In this document: piece by piece, positions 11,025-21,265 of the stretch | How positions within the stretch are numbered: the first letter of the stretch is position 1 | Layout: the number at the start of each line of letters is the position of its first letter | Assembly: GCA_004014935.1 (NCBI GenBank) | Contig: CP025321.1 | Coordinates: 2,976,001 to 3,040,000 of the forward strand | Length of the DNA: 64,000 nucleotides | Origin: Saccharomycopsis malanga | Lineage: Eukaryota; Ascomycota; Saccharomycetes; Ascoideales; Saccharomycopsidaceae | Direction of reading: 5' to 3' | Notes under the pieces: model-generated | The model's database searches: none | Told to the model about the DNA's origin: nothing | Seen by the model: the letters and a program-made list of their open reading frames with translations, nothing else | Made by a program: the position numbers and the translations under genes

Positions 11025-11288
11025 TTCAACTAAAAAAAAGCCTACTGGTATCCTACAAAAAAAAAAGCATTAATATTCAAAATTAAAAGTATTTCTATAA
11101 TGTCAATAATTGAAGCAAATCTAAACTTTGGGCCAATTCCTCCTTAAAAATAGTGTGGTCATTTTGACAGGACGGATGTCTAATAGAGCAAAGGAACGTG
11201 ACTGAAACTTTTTCTTATATTTTCCATGATGAGATGATGGGTTTAATAACATCCACAGCAGGAACTTCCAGGGGAGGTTTTGAACAAA

Positions 11289-11776
11289 ATGGGCAGTGTA
11301 TTTCTTCCGCATTTGCATACAGGATGGTAAGTGGATTTGGTATCGTGGCGAAAAAGGGTGAGGATTACTAACAAATTAGGCATGTTGATCAAGCCATTTT
11401 GTCAGAGGATGAACGGTTGGTGATAATACGTTTTGGTAGAGATACCGACAAAGATTGTCGATTGATGGATGAACTCCTCTATAAAGTTGCTGAGAAGATC
11501 AAGAACTTTGCGGTGATTTATTTATGTGACATTGATGAAGTTTCTGATTTCAATCAAATGTATGAATTGTATGACCCCATGACAATAATGTTTTTCTTCC
11601 GAAATAAACATATGATGTGTGATTTTGGCACTGGCAACAACAACAAGTTGAACTTTGTCTTGGACGACCAGCAGGAGTTGATAGACATTATAGAGGTCAT
11701 ATATAGAGGTGCCCGTAAAGGAAAGGGTTTGGTCACTAGTCCAAAGGATTATTCCAGTCGGCAAAAGAGGTATTAA
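11289..11776 (+). CDS. DIB1: U5 snRNP thioredoxin-like protein Dib1/Dim1 (two exons)
   Basis: A core tri-snRNP protein needed for pre-mRNA splicing. Exon 1 is 11289-11326 (38 nt, MGSVFLPHLHTGW), the intron is only 53 nt (GTAAGT to TACTAACAAATTAG), exon 2 is 11380-11776. Together they give 144 aa, the family length. Diagnostic strings are NFAVIYLCDIDEVSDFNQMY, DPMTIMFFFRNKHMMCDFGT, GNNNKLNF and RGARKGKGLV. The stop is unusual: the TA of the TAA codon is the end of a 15-bp target-site duplication (11761-11775) and the final A is the first base of an inserted SINE. The copy of the target on the far side (12070-12084) continues TAG TAG, so the pre-insertion gene probably ended TAT TAG with the same protein. 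The present 3' UTR is therefore antisense SINE sequence. Confidence 0.97.
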
Positions 11777-12069
11777 ATATCTTATATTTCGAGCCCAGTA
11801 AATATCAGTTTTGTATATACACGCTATATCTTATGGGACTTGGTAAAGCCCAATCAGTTGACCATAAATTCTCGCTCAATTGGAAAGTAAGCACTAGGCT
11901 TTGGCCTTGGTCGTGTTTCAGACAGTTGCAGTTGCTTGTGAAATCATGTTCAGTAACGTAAAAAGCAGCGAGTAAAAGGTGTTCTTGTTGGGAATCGATC
12001 CCATGAGCCTGATAGGTCTTTAACTCTTCTCCGAGAGTATTATCCACTAAACTATCCTGCCCAACGGCT
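11776..12069 (-). mobile_element. tRNA-derived SINE, copy A (full length, 15-bp TSD)
   Basis: About 294 bp, sense on the minus strand, flanked by perfect direct repeats GCAAAAGAGGTATTA at 11761-11775 and 12070-12084. From the 5' end (12069): GTTGGGCAGGATAG head with an A-box-like TAGTTTAGTGG, a B-box-like GGATCGATTCC near 11990-12000, then the family body (TTTTACTCGCTGCTTTTTAC; GCAACTGCAACTGTCTGAAA) and the conserved 3' end (TTTACCAAGTCCC, AGCGTGTATATAC, TTTACTGGGCTCGAAATA). The tail is short. The intact duplication shows insertion by staggered cut and, with the tail, retroposition. It abuts DIB1. Confidence 0.88.
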
Positions 12070-12228
12070 GCAAAAGAGGTATTAGTAGAATATACATTTT
12101 GATTACAGGGATTCTATGTGGTAAAATGTAGATTGCATTTTATAAATAACATTATAAATTTTATTAATAAGAAAACTAATAATAATAAAAAATATTTAAC
12201 ATTAACGTACTTCAAGGAAGCCAAATTT

Positions 12229-14352
12229 TCACTCGTCATTTTGAGACTCAAAAGGTTTCAAATTCTTGGTACCTTCGCTCCAGGAAGCGCCAAAGTAGGT
12301 GATTTCCTTAATGGCTCTAATGATATCCTCAACGCTGCCTCTGACTTGTTTGGTAGTGTCTCTTTCTCTCAATGTGACAGAACCGTCCTTTACGGACTCA
12401 AAATCGATGGTAATACCGAATGGAGTACCCAATTCATCATTTCTGGCGTATCTCTTACCGATAGAGGCACTAGAGTCGTCAGTCTTGAATGGAATTTGTT
12501 GTTTACGGAGTTCTTTCGAAATGGTCTTCAAAATTGGTTGCAAAGCCTCGTTGTTGGAAAGAGGAACTAGAAGAACCTTAGTAGGAGCAACAACTGGAGA
12601 AAATGAAAGAACAGATTTGGCATTGTCATCCTCACGAATGTAGAAAGAATGTTCGAAGATAGCATAGATGATACGGCCAAGACCAAAAGATGGTTCGATG
12701 ACAGATGGAATGTATTCTCTAACGTGTTCTTTTCTAGTGACTTGACCAATACTGATGAAAGAACCATCCAAAACAATTTCATCGTCAATAGAATCAATTT
12801 TGAATTTGATCTCACCATTAGCAGCCAACTCTTCAGACAATTTTTTCAATTCGTCTTGATCTTTACTCAACAACCAGTCTTGAACCAAACCGGCGTTCTT
12901 TCTGAATTTTGGACCAAACTTCTTCTTCTGGATTTCAATTTCGTATTTGGTTACTTCAATTGGCTCATTCAATTTCTCTCTGACAACAAGCTTTTCATTG
13001 GTTTTCTTAGAATGAACTGTCAAATCATAGGCAGATCTGTCAGCACAACCAACACATTCAATCCAACCATACGAAGTCTTCAACTCAGCATCCCAACAGT
13101 CTTGGGCATAATGAGCCATTTCATTGGCCATGTGTTGTCTGAATCTCAATTTGGTGGTGTCAACACCAATCTTCACCAAAAATTCATAGATTCTGCCGAT
13201 AAAGTAACCCAAAGTTTCGTTGTCAATAACTTTTTTAGCAACGGCATTTTCAAGGGTTTCTACCAATGGAGTGGTGCTGCCTTCTTGTTGGACTTCTCTT
13301 GGCAAGAAACTCAATTTCAAATGTTTAACGTCCTCGAATTTTTCATGTTTTTTGTTTAATGGGTCTACAAAATGTTCAATTTCGGCCATTAAAAATTCAC
13401 GGACTCTTAAAAGACCTGATCTTGGAGAAATCTCGTTTCTGAAAGCCTTGCCAATAGCTGCTGAGGCAAATGGCATTTTCAAATTGTTGAAATCGTAAAG
13501 CTTGTTGAAGTTCAAAAACTGACCTTGGGCAGTCTCTGGTCTCAAATAGCCCTTCAAAGCACCAGATGGCCCAATGGCAGTTTCAAACATCAAGTTGAAA
13601 GCTTTTGGTGGGTTCAAAGGCTCACCAGTCACAGGATTGCCAATATTATATTTAGTAAGAATCTTAGTCAAGTCATCGCCATCATAACCATCAATCTTGG
13701 CCAAAATGGTTTCATATTCTTGAACGGTAGCGTCATCTAGTTTAACAGCCTTAATTTCCTTGACCTTCTTTTTCTTCTTTTTGTCCGCAGCTTCTTTCTC
13801 GGCATCTGCATTGGCATTTGTCAATAAACCTCTGGCTTCTTTGTCGCCTTTCAATCTGGCTTCCAACACTTCCTCCACCAAATGGTCGGCTCTGAAGATT
13901 TCACCTGTCTTTGGGTCCGTGCACATGTAATCAGAAAACTTGTCAACATGGCCAGAGGTTTTCAACACTTCATACGGTGTCAACATGGTGGTATCAACTT
14001 CCAACATGTCTTCCTCCAAAATGAAGTGCTTTCTCCACACATCAATGATGTTTGCTTGGAAAGCACAACCTGGCGGACCATAATCGTACAAACCGGAAAC
14101 ACCACCGTAGATTTCAAAGGCTGGGGCGAAGAAAAATCTTCTTTTCAAAACAGACTCCAACTGTTCTCTGGAAAATGGAACTGTAGAATGGGATGTCATT
14201 ATGATAGGGGATTGGTCGTTGGTTTTTGTGTTTTTTCTCTTGGCAATAGATACTAATGGTTTTGCTTTGCTAACAGATGACGCAGCGCTGAAAAATCGCT
14301 TACCAAAGTAGACTCTGTTGATATTATTTATGCTACTCTTAAACAGAGACAA
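12229..14352 (-). CDS. GRS1: Glycyl-tRNA synthetase, cytosolic and probably mitochondrial
   Basis: A class II aminoacyl-tRNA synthetase charging tRNA-Gly. The longest frame is 707 aa. Residues 1-51 are basic, Ser-rich and free of acids up to a late Asp (SLFKSSINNINRVYFGKRFF), a mitochondrial presequence; Met52 at 14199 starts MTSHSTVPFSREQLESVLKR, the usual cytosolic N terminus. Two products from two starts is the likely arrangement. Catalytic features: FAPAFEIYGGVSGLYDYGPPG near the start, motif 2 FRNEISPRSGLLRVREF, and motif 3 EPSFGLGRIIYAIFEHSF; the C-terminal anticodon-binding domain begins near TKVLLVPLSNNEA. A Lys-rich loop (KKKKKKVKEIKAVK) marks the eukaryotic insertion. No CTG codon was found by eye. 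SINE copy A lies 145 bp past its 3' end. Confidence 0.97.
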   Translation of the reverse strand: MSLFKSSINNINRVYFGKRFFSAASSVSKAKPLVSIAKRKNTKTNDQSPIIMTSHSTVPFSREQLESVLKRRFFFAPAFEIYGGVSGLYDYGPPGCAFQANIIDVWRKHFILEEDMLEVDTTMLTPYEVLKTSGHVDKFSDYMCTDPKTGEIFRADHLVEEVLEARLKGDKEARGLLTNANADAEKEAADKKKKKKVKEIKAVKLDDATVQEYETILAKIDGYDGDDLTKILTKYNIGNPVTGEPLNPPKAFNLMFETAIGPSGALKGYLRPETAQGQFLNFNKLYDFNNLKMPFASAAIGKAFRNEISPRSGLLRVREFLMAEIEHFVDPLNKKHEKFEDVKHLKLSFLPREVQQEGSTTPLVETLENAVAKKVIDNETLGYFIGRIYEFLVKIGVDTTKLRFRQHMANEMAHYAQDCWDAELKTSYGWIECVGCADRSAYDLTVHSKKTNEKLVVREKLNEPIEVTKYEIEIQKKKFGPKFRKNAGLVQDWLLSKDQDELKKLSEELAANGEIKFKIDSIDDEIVLDGSFISIGQVTRKEHVREYIPSVIEPSFGLGRIIYAIFEHSFYIREDDNAKSVLSFSPVVAPTKVLLVPLSNNEALQPILKTISKELRKQQIPFKTDDSSASIGKRYARNDELGTPFGITIDFESVKDGSVTLRERDTTKQVRGSVEDIIRAIKEITYFGASWSEGTKNLKPFESQNDE

Positions 14353-14570
14353 GTTTTTTCCAATGGTAGGAATTGTAGAATACTTTATTGAGCGAAATAT
14401 CTTGAATTAATGATAAATACTAGCCCAAATATAAATGTTATCAAATCGAATCAAAATGATCTCTAAAAACTACTGCTAATACCTTAGTAATTAGTCATAA
14501 ATCAGTTGTTAGTAGGTGAATAAAGTTCCTTAACATGTCCAAATTTTTTTGCTTCCATCCAAGCTTGGGA

Positions 14571-14606
14571 TTACCCGGACAGATGTTGAAAAACACGTCC
14601 GGGTAA
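14571..14606. promoter_or_regulatory. Inverted pair of Reb1-type sites with a nearby TATA box
   Basis: TTACCCGGAC at 14571-14580 and its exact reverse complement GTCCGGGTAA at 14597-14606 are separated by 16 bp. Each contains the TTACCCG core bound by Reb1 in S. cerevisiae. A T tract and TATATAA (14634-14640) follow in the plus direction. The pair lies about 220 bp upstream of the GRS1 ATG, so it may be a nucleosome-free-region element for GRS1; the TATA box points the other way, where no gene is apparent. Confidence 0.6.
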
Positions 14607-15923
14607 CCGCAGTGATATTTTTTTGCTTTGGCTTATATAAGGTGAGACATGTAGAGTGGGTTAAATAGGTATTGATAATTTGACAGATATTGATGAAAAA
14701 TCAAAGGGTTTCACTTTTCGATATGGTAAAGCACAAGTCTGTAGCAAATGTTTCACAATCGAAGCTTATTTAGTGAGAAGAAAAGTCATTAGTTTTAGAT
14801 ATTAATACCGTAATGACGCTAGTAACTTAAGAACTGGAAGACCAGTGATAGCGAAGTACCGAAAGAAGAGTAGTAGTTAATGTGAACAAAGAAGGCGAAG
14901 TTTTTTAAATAGTTGAATACATATTGTGAGTGTAGAAAGATCGGATTCGTTTCTAATTTGAAAATGAAATTAAACTTTTTAATGGCGCATTATTGATTTT
15001 GAGTATTGAAAGTTGATAGATCTGGCCAACAAAGAAGAATTTCCGATAAATGCAAGCAATACTTTAGCATCGTACTCTTCCTGCGTTTCCAGGAACCGAA
15101 TCATATATGACGAGGTTAACAATATGGACAATTCATGCTATATTCCCAAGTGTCACTAAATAATTTCCAAATAGGAAGTTAAATCGAACATTCCCAAATT
15201 AAAAAAAGTAAATCAATTCAGTATACAATACATTACAATCCAACAAATTGCGGTCCGGTTAGACATTACGACACTACTATTGCATGTGTAGTGCCCCTCC
15301 ACAAGCGATTTCAACAAGTACTGGAATGTCTTTGCTTGAATAAACAGTCAAGCTTTATGAAATACGTACATTTCAGAAGAAAGTATACTAACCGAAACGG
15401 AAAGTATGGAAACAGAAGTGAATAATGGGAATTTCATCTCATCTTGATAGGAAACGGTCAAAATAGGACAATGAAAGCATGAATTGCTGCTAATTATTGA
15501 AAAGGGGTGGAGGCTTTACTATTTGTTTCGACGAAGACTAGTCAAACGGTCAAACATACGATTAGTCCTACGAGTAGTTCTGGAAATCTTGTTCCACCTA
15601 ATCGAGCTAGTCCGCTGCAGCAATTAGAAACGTCATGCTCACAGCATCTACATATATTACGAGCGCCAGCGTATGATGTACTCAGAATCCCAGTATTGTT
15701 TACTAGAGCTGTTTCCGAGACAAGAAGCAAGCAGCTCAAGACCATTTACATATCAGGCTGCGGGGGTGCATTGGTGGCAACGATTGAGCCAATTACGCTT
15801 TCACCATTTTCATCAAGATATTGCCTGACACGCGACCAAATTTTCACAACTTTGCTGACCATGATATTGGGAAATTTCAGCAATTCGTGTACATATGAGG
15901 ATGGTATGCTTAAGCGAGAGGCT

Positions 15924-15980
15924 TATGCACCTATGCATGCATGTTTATACATAAGTCTATATGATGCATAGAGGTGCATA
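15924..15980. repeat. Inverted repeat built of TGCAT motifs
   Basis: TATGCACCTATGCAT at 15924-15938 pairs with ATGCATAGAGGTGCATA at 15964-15980, with a 2-nt bulge and a 25-nt loop. The arms contain TGCAT/ATGCA words in both orientations. It lies 2.2 kb upstream of the regulator gene at 18217. Confidence 0.6.
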
Positions 15981-18216
15981 TTCATACAGGCTTCTGCCTG
16001 AACTATTGTAAGAACAATCCGACGTCATCAGCTTGATATTGTCAATTAGTATCACTATAGGAAGTCTAGATAATTTGGTTGTTCTTTTGAAACTTTAAAA
16101 TATAAGAGTCCATATGCACATAACGAAAATAATAATCATCAAATAGTTGCAACTTTTACAAGAAGAGGCAGTTCGGATTTACTAAGATCCGCTCGCTTTT
16201 TACCGACAAGTGAACCGGATAAGAAGATGTAAAAAAAAAAAAACATAAGAGCATTCACGTGCAGCCAAGTGCATATCAAGCAGACAATTCCTGATTTGGC
16301 TTTTGAATTGTTATGTATGCACAATGCAATGCACAATTTCATGTATATGATCCCGTACTCGTACAGTGCGCTACTGCATGTTTAGGCAGCAGGTTCCAAA
16401 CGGCTTTCGGCTGGAAGAGAAAAATAAAACAGGTACTGGTGGCAGAAAACGAAGAATTTCGACTTTCCATGATATAGGAATTGAGGAATTACGACATAGT
16501 ATGAGCAAAATCTCTGTACAAATATAGTTTCTAGCCTTTCACGATATAGACTATGACGATGCTTAGCCAATGGGTCGCATTATTCAGTAAAATAAACTTT
16601 TTTTCTTGCTGAGGTGGGCACTTTTATTATTCAGTTAAACTAGTTTTATTTTTTCTTCGTCTTTCTTGGAAGTTTATTCTTGGGAAGCTTGTTCAGTTTG
16701 ATATTCGATTTGTCCTATTTATTGGTTGGGGTTTGTCGTTATTTTTATTTTTTTTATTTTTTTCGTTAATGATTAGCTACATACAATAATTTGATAGTTT
16801 TACATACTTGTCAAGTATTTTTCTATTTTCATTCTTTATCAATTCAATATATTTAGAATTCTATTTGGTCTCAGCTTTTTACACGTCATTTGCATACATT
16901 CTCCGCAGAGAATCAATTCAAAAGCCAAAACAGTGTATTTTATCAAATAGAACCTGCTTGTCTCAAACATTATTGATTGCTTATTGTTCACTAGTGAAGA
17001 GCGATCATTAAACTTTTTTCAACTCATCCTTTTTCGGCCAAAAAAAGTATTAGGCCGCCTTCCAAAATCAAAAATAATTTGGCTCACTTCAAGTTCCGCT
17101 ATTTTAGTTTTTCGCCCCACTGCTACTTGCCGTCCTTAATTGTCTAAAAAGCGATTTTTGCCGCCCCTACAGATTTTACGGGAGCCTTGGAAATTGTTTA
17201 GAACAACACTATATACAGCCAACTGGGTACAGCAAGATAATAATAGTTGTCTTTTAGCCCAAATCGACAAGAAGGAGAAAATTTTTGTGATCTGTCTTTT
17301 AGTTCAATTTTAGTTCAGTAGTTCTAGTACTACATATTATTGATCTATTTAGAAGACGTGCAAAAATTTTTCAATTGTCAGATTTTGTTTTTCAATCTAA
17401 TAATCACAGTACAGTTAAAGAAAAATAATCCATAAAAAACAGGGAAAAAAACAAAACAATAAAACAAGAGAACACCTGAACAGAATTTCAATCAAGTGAC
17501 TTTCAATTCATTCAAGTATTCAGTTCTCTTTCCTTGCTCAATTGTACATTTTCAAATCATCTTCAATAAAGCCTTACCTGCTTGATTGTTACTTTATTGC
17601 ACTCATTTTCTTTATACATTGTTCATACTTTGATGTACTAGCATTTTATTACAGATCAACAGAACAACCAAGCAAATTTCTCCTATTATAAACAAACACT
17701 TATATTCAAGTTGCTAGCGTGCATTTGAATTAAATTATCTATCCATCCCAAGAGTGTTCTTTGAACCTGACAGAAATTCTTAAAAGTTAAGCGAGTTTTT
17801 CATCATTTTATTTTTACTTTTTTTTTTTTTTTTTTATTTTTTTGCTGCCATTTTCTGAATTGCTCGCTTGTCGTTCATTTACATTTAATCAATCAAAACA
17901 CAATTTGGACAAGAATCTTTTATCAATTCAATTGATCACCAGGCACTTACTTCCATCATCATAGTTCATTTTATTTTTTTCAAAAATATTCATTTTTCAT
18001 TCTGCTTTTTTTCCTGCCTTATCCGGTCGGTGTCCATCTTTTCTAGCGAAAGTGTCACCATCCATCAATCAGAATCGCTACATCACTGTCAAATTACCGG
18101 TGTTATTCGCAGTTTGATTTTCATTATTGTTCTACACATTCGAAGCTCATATTGTACATCCAAGTTTAGTCCTGATCAATATCAGCAACATCATAGGTAT
18201 ACTACAATCTATCATT

Positions 18217-19518
18217 ATGTCTTCACTGAAAAATTCAAAAAGAATCTCCATCAATAGTTTAAACAACTCATCGCCTGTATCCAGTGAGCCAAGCTCTCCT
18301 ATATCATCACATCGTCAACTTCGAGCTCACACACATCGTCAGCAAGTGTCTCCACAATCAAAAGAAAAGCAAAGTTATCAACAACAAGAGCATTTCAACC
18401 CAAAATCATCTTCCCACACTTTGCCTTCACAACATCCACAATCCACTCACTCATCAGAGGACATGGTGGCATCTCATTCATCTGAAAAAGGCTCTTCTGG
18501 GCCTGTACTTGTTTCTAACCAGCCGCATCCATCAAAGATACAACATCAGTTCAAATCCAAAGAAAAAATAACTTTACTTCAGCAGGTTATCAAGTATAAT
18601 CCCTACAGGAATAGGAAAAATGGCTGGCAACAAGTTAAGGACGGATATTTGGTTTGGAAAAACATCAATAGACCTAAATATGCTGATCCTGCAGAAGATT
18701 ATATCAAAAGAAAAGTTCAAGAAATACTTAGGCTTTATTCTCGTCTGGGCAAAGATTCTCTTAAGGATAATGGTTTCCTCAATAAAGAGTCACCAGATGC
18801 TCAGTTATTTATACAGTTGATTGAAAAAGTGCTTGCCCTTAGACGTCATGAAGAGATGGCTGACAGTTTTCAAGCTAAGGAAGAATACAATGAACAGGAC
18901 AATTTTGCCATTGGCAACGTATCTTCGATGTCTTTTCTGCAAAATACTTCAGACATGGCCAATTCCACAACCATTGGTAGCATAAATGCAAATCCGCCTG
19001 CCACATCAAGCATAAGTGGCCAACACGGTGGTTCAAAAGACTTGGATAGTTATTCTGATACAGAAACTAGCCCTACTGGAAGCAAAAGTATCACTGAAGG
19101 ACAAAAAAGAAGAAAAGTAAGTATGCCGTTTCATCACAACATATCTTATCCCTTCGAGGCTGTCACTGGTTCTGCATATAAAACTACCACAAGTTTGCCA
19201 TCATCTTCCAACAAACTTCCAAGCTCCAACACTAGATCAAAATCTTCACCAACCTCGTTGGGTTCTCACCCTGAGTCCGCTAGACCACCTTTACTTCATG
19301 CCATAAGTACCGAATCAAAGACAATTGGAGAAATGCATGTTGAAGAGTTTATGATTTTAATGAACAAAAACAATCAGCAATTTGCAACAGCTTTTGCCAC
19401 CGAATTCACCAAGTCTTTGAGTGAAACACTTTGTGTGACCATAACTAAAGCTATCAGAGAGACAATCCAGGAAACGTCTAAAAATAACTTGGAAATCATA
19501 AAAGCACTAAAGAATTGA
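18217..19518 (+). CDS. Probable DNA-binding regulator with a Myb/SANT-like (trihelix-type) domain
   Basis: A 433-aa hydrophilic protein. Start taken at 18217 (MSSLKNSKRISINSLNN); an in-frame ATG at 18127 would add 30 hydrophobic, leader-like residues. Residues about 1-105 are a Ser/Gln/His-rich disordered tail. Residues about 115-215 hold the only folded region: LLQQVIKYNPYRNRKNGWQQ followed by a helix-rich stretch ending in VLALRRHEEM, a pattern like Myb/SANT-like DNA-binding domains (a first helix with NP, then GWQQV). The rest is again low complexity, with a basic GQKRRKV patch, and ends in an amphipathic helix (EEFMILMNKNNQQFATAFAT). Function is inferred from the domain pattern; the orthologue is not recognised. 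The very long upstream region with a T/C-rich leader resembles that of fungal developmental regulators. Confidence 0.75.
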   Translation: MSSLKNSKRISINSLNNSSPVSSEPSSPISSHRQLRAHTHRQQVSPQSKEKQSYQQQEHFNPKSSSHTLPSQHPQSTHSSEDMVASHSSEKGSSGPVLVSNQPHPSKIQHQFKSKEKITLLQQVIKYNPYRNRKNGWQQVKDGYLVWKNINRPKYADPAEDYIKRKVQEILRLYSRLGKDSLKDNGFLNKESPDAQLFIQLIEKVLALRRHEEMADSFQAKEEYNEQDNFAIGNVSSMSFLQNTSDMANSTTIGSINANPPATSSISGQHGGSKDLDSYSDTETSPTGSKSITEGQKRRKVSMPFHHNISYPFEAVTGSAYKTTTSLPSSSNKLPSSNTRSKSSPTSLGSHPESARPPLLHAISTESKTIGEMHVEEFMILMNKNNQQFATAFATEFTKSLSETLCVTITKAIRETIQETSKNNLEIIKALKN

Positions 19519-21265
19519 TTCAGTGGTTTATACAATGTGTTAATAGGTTTCTCATCCTTTGATTCTTCATACTTTAATGTCCAGTTTATATTTTGATGCT
19601 TTTTTTTCGTTTAATGCCCTTTCGTTTTGAATTCTATCAGTTGTTTCTCTTTCTCTTTTTTTTTTGCTTCGATTCTTTGATTTCCCCTAAAGTTTTTGTT
19701 TCACTTAGTTTCAATGATCCTTGTTTTGTTTTTATATACTCGGCGGTTTGGTCTGATGGAGTTCTTTTCAATATTCGATATAACCTGATATTGTGTTTTA
19801 ATTTCTAATTTTTTTTTCTGGCAGTCAAAAAGATTGGTTTCGTGATGATATTGATATAAAGTTCATGCGTCGTTTTATTCAAGTGAAGTCTTAACCAAAT
19901 TTAGATACCATACCCCATTTATTTTGTTTTCTCAGTCCTGCCCTGTCCCATTGATGGTACCTTATTTTTCCTCCTTTTTTTGTTGTTTTGTATTATTTTC
20001 TTCTTTGTATTTTTACTTTATATTTTTCTCAACTACTGAACTGAGCTTTTTCACTATAGAATTTTGTACTATTAATTAACAAAAGAGTTTTAAGTTTTAA
20101 TAAAAGTTGCCTGATATTAAAGTTTTTGCTATTAGTAGTAACATCCGTGTGAGCAAAACCTGTTTCAAACTTTTGTAAACAATATTTATCCAATATATAA
20201 GCATTATTTTTTGTTGCCGGAAACCAATTTAACCCATTATTATGGCACGGCTGATTTTATTAATACGTCAACGGTCAAAGTATCCATACCATGCATATTT
20301 ATCAATTGCACATCACTCATAGTCTCATGTCATCTCATCAGAACTCATTACAACACATCATCATTCAGGAACAGTATGTTAAGTTTTAAAAAAAAAGGTA
20401 TTCAAAAAATATCAGGAAAAAACCGTTTTTCAAGATCGTAATAAAACGTCGTAGTCGAGGACGAAAAACGATCACCGCCGTTAGCAACGGGCAACAATGC
20501 AACTTTGACCAATTTTGACCAATTTTGACTCTGATCATATATTATAGCCAATTCCGGTTGTACTTTTGTTTGTTTTGTTTTAATTTTTTTCCATTTCAGT
20601 GCTACACAATTTGAGGTTAAACAGCCTCATTTGATTCTCTAAATCATTTCTATATACCCTATTTGATTATAAACTTCAAAAGTGTTCCCCAGTAAATAAC
20701 TTGAACTTGGCCATGTGAAAGAAAGTTTTTGGTTTGACCATCTGAAATTTTGACTCCAGCTAAACTAAGAAAAAAATACTCTAAACGTATTACGTAGCAA
20801 ACTACCAAAGTGGTAAAAATGCCGATTAACACAGAATTATGTTCTTTTAAGGCTCTGATAATTTTCGAAATTCAGCTCCCAAAATTCTAGGTGCAATTTG
20901 AATACAGACTTCGCTTTCACTTTGAAAGCAAATCTCTGGTTGAAGTGTCAATTGAGATACACCACTTTACATCTTTTTTTATCAATGTATTTTTCGGCAG
21001 TGCGTACGTACTTTTTTAACTGTATTTTATAGGTCGATCCGATCCGTATTGGATACGTTTAATTCGTATTTATCCATGTATACGTCGACTTTTTAACATT
21101 ATTGTTTTTACAGATGTTGAAATCAACCAATAATACAATTTTGCGTTTCGAATAATGCTGTTAACAATGTTGTATTTGTTGTTTATATATGATTATAAAA
21201 TTTAAAAATGAAACTGACAAAAATATAGAACAGAACAAAAAATATATACTACCGTTATACGAAGT
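19519..21265. other. 1.75-kb intergenic region downstream of the regulator
   Basis: T-rich 3' region then AT-rich DNA without a recognisable gene. A short tandem repeat of TTTTGACCAA (about 2.7 copies) lies at 20503-20531. Poly-T runs produce short Phe-rich frames that are not genes. Confidence 0.6.

Larger units (their letters stand above)
14353..18216. other. 3.9-kb gene-free region between GRS1 and the regulator gene
   Basis: No convincing protein gene. It contains an inverted Reb1-type pair followed by a TATA box (14571-14640), an open frame 15507-15971 with no recognisable content, an inverted repeat of TGCAT motifs (15924-15980), several poly-T tracts and a 35-bp T-rich tract around 17812-17846. 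The last kilobase before 18217 is T/C-rich and CAA-rich, as expected for a long transcribed leader. Confidence 0.6.

Noticed and set aside
11172-11183. ACGGATGTCTAA, identical to 12 bp of the Candida albicans telomeric repeat unit
   Set aside because: Single occurrence, not tandem, lying in an ordinary divergent promoter. A match of this length in 64 kb is plausible by chance; at most a Rap1-like site.
11985-12069. A possible tRNA gene
   Set aside because: B-box-like and A-box-like words exist, but no acceptor or anticodon arm forms, and the sequence is the head of SINE copy A. No intact tRNA gene was found in the window.
15507-15971. 154-codon open frame in the GRS1-regulator gap
   Set aside because: Ser/Thr-rich start but no domain, signal peptide or codon pattern; ends inside the TGCAT inverted repeat. 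Not convincing.
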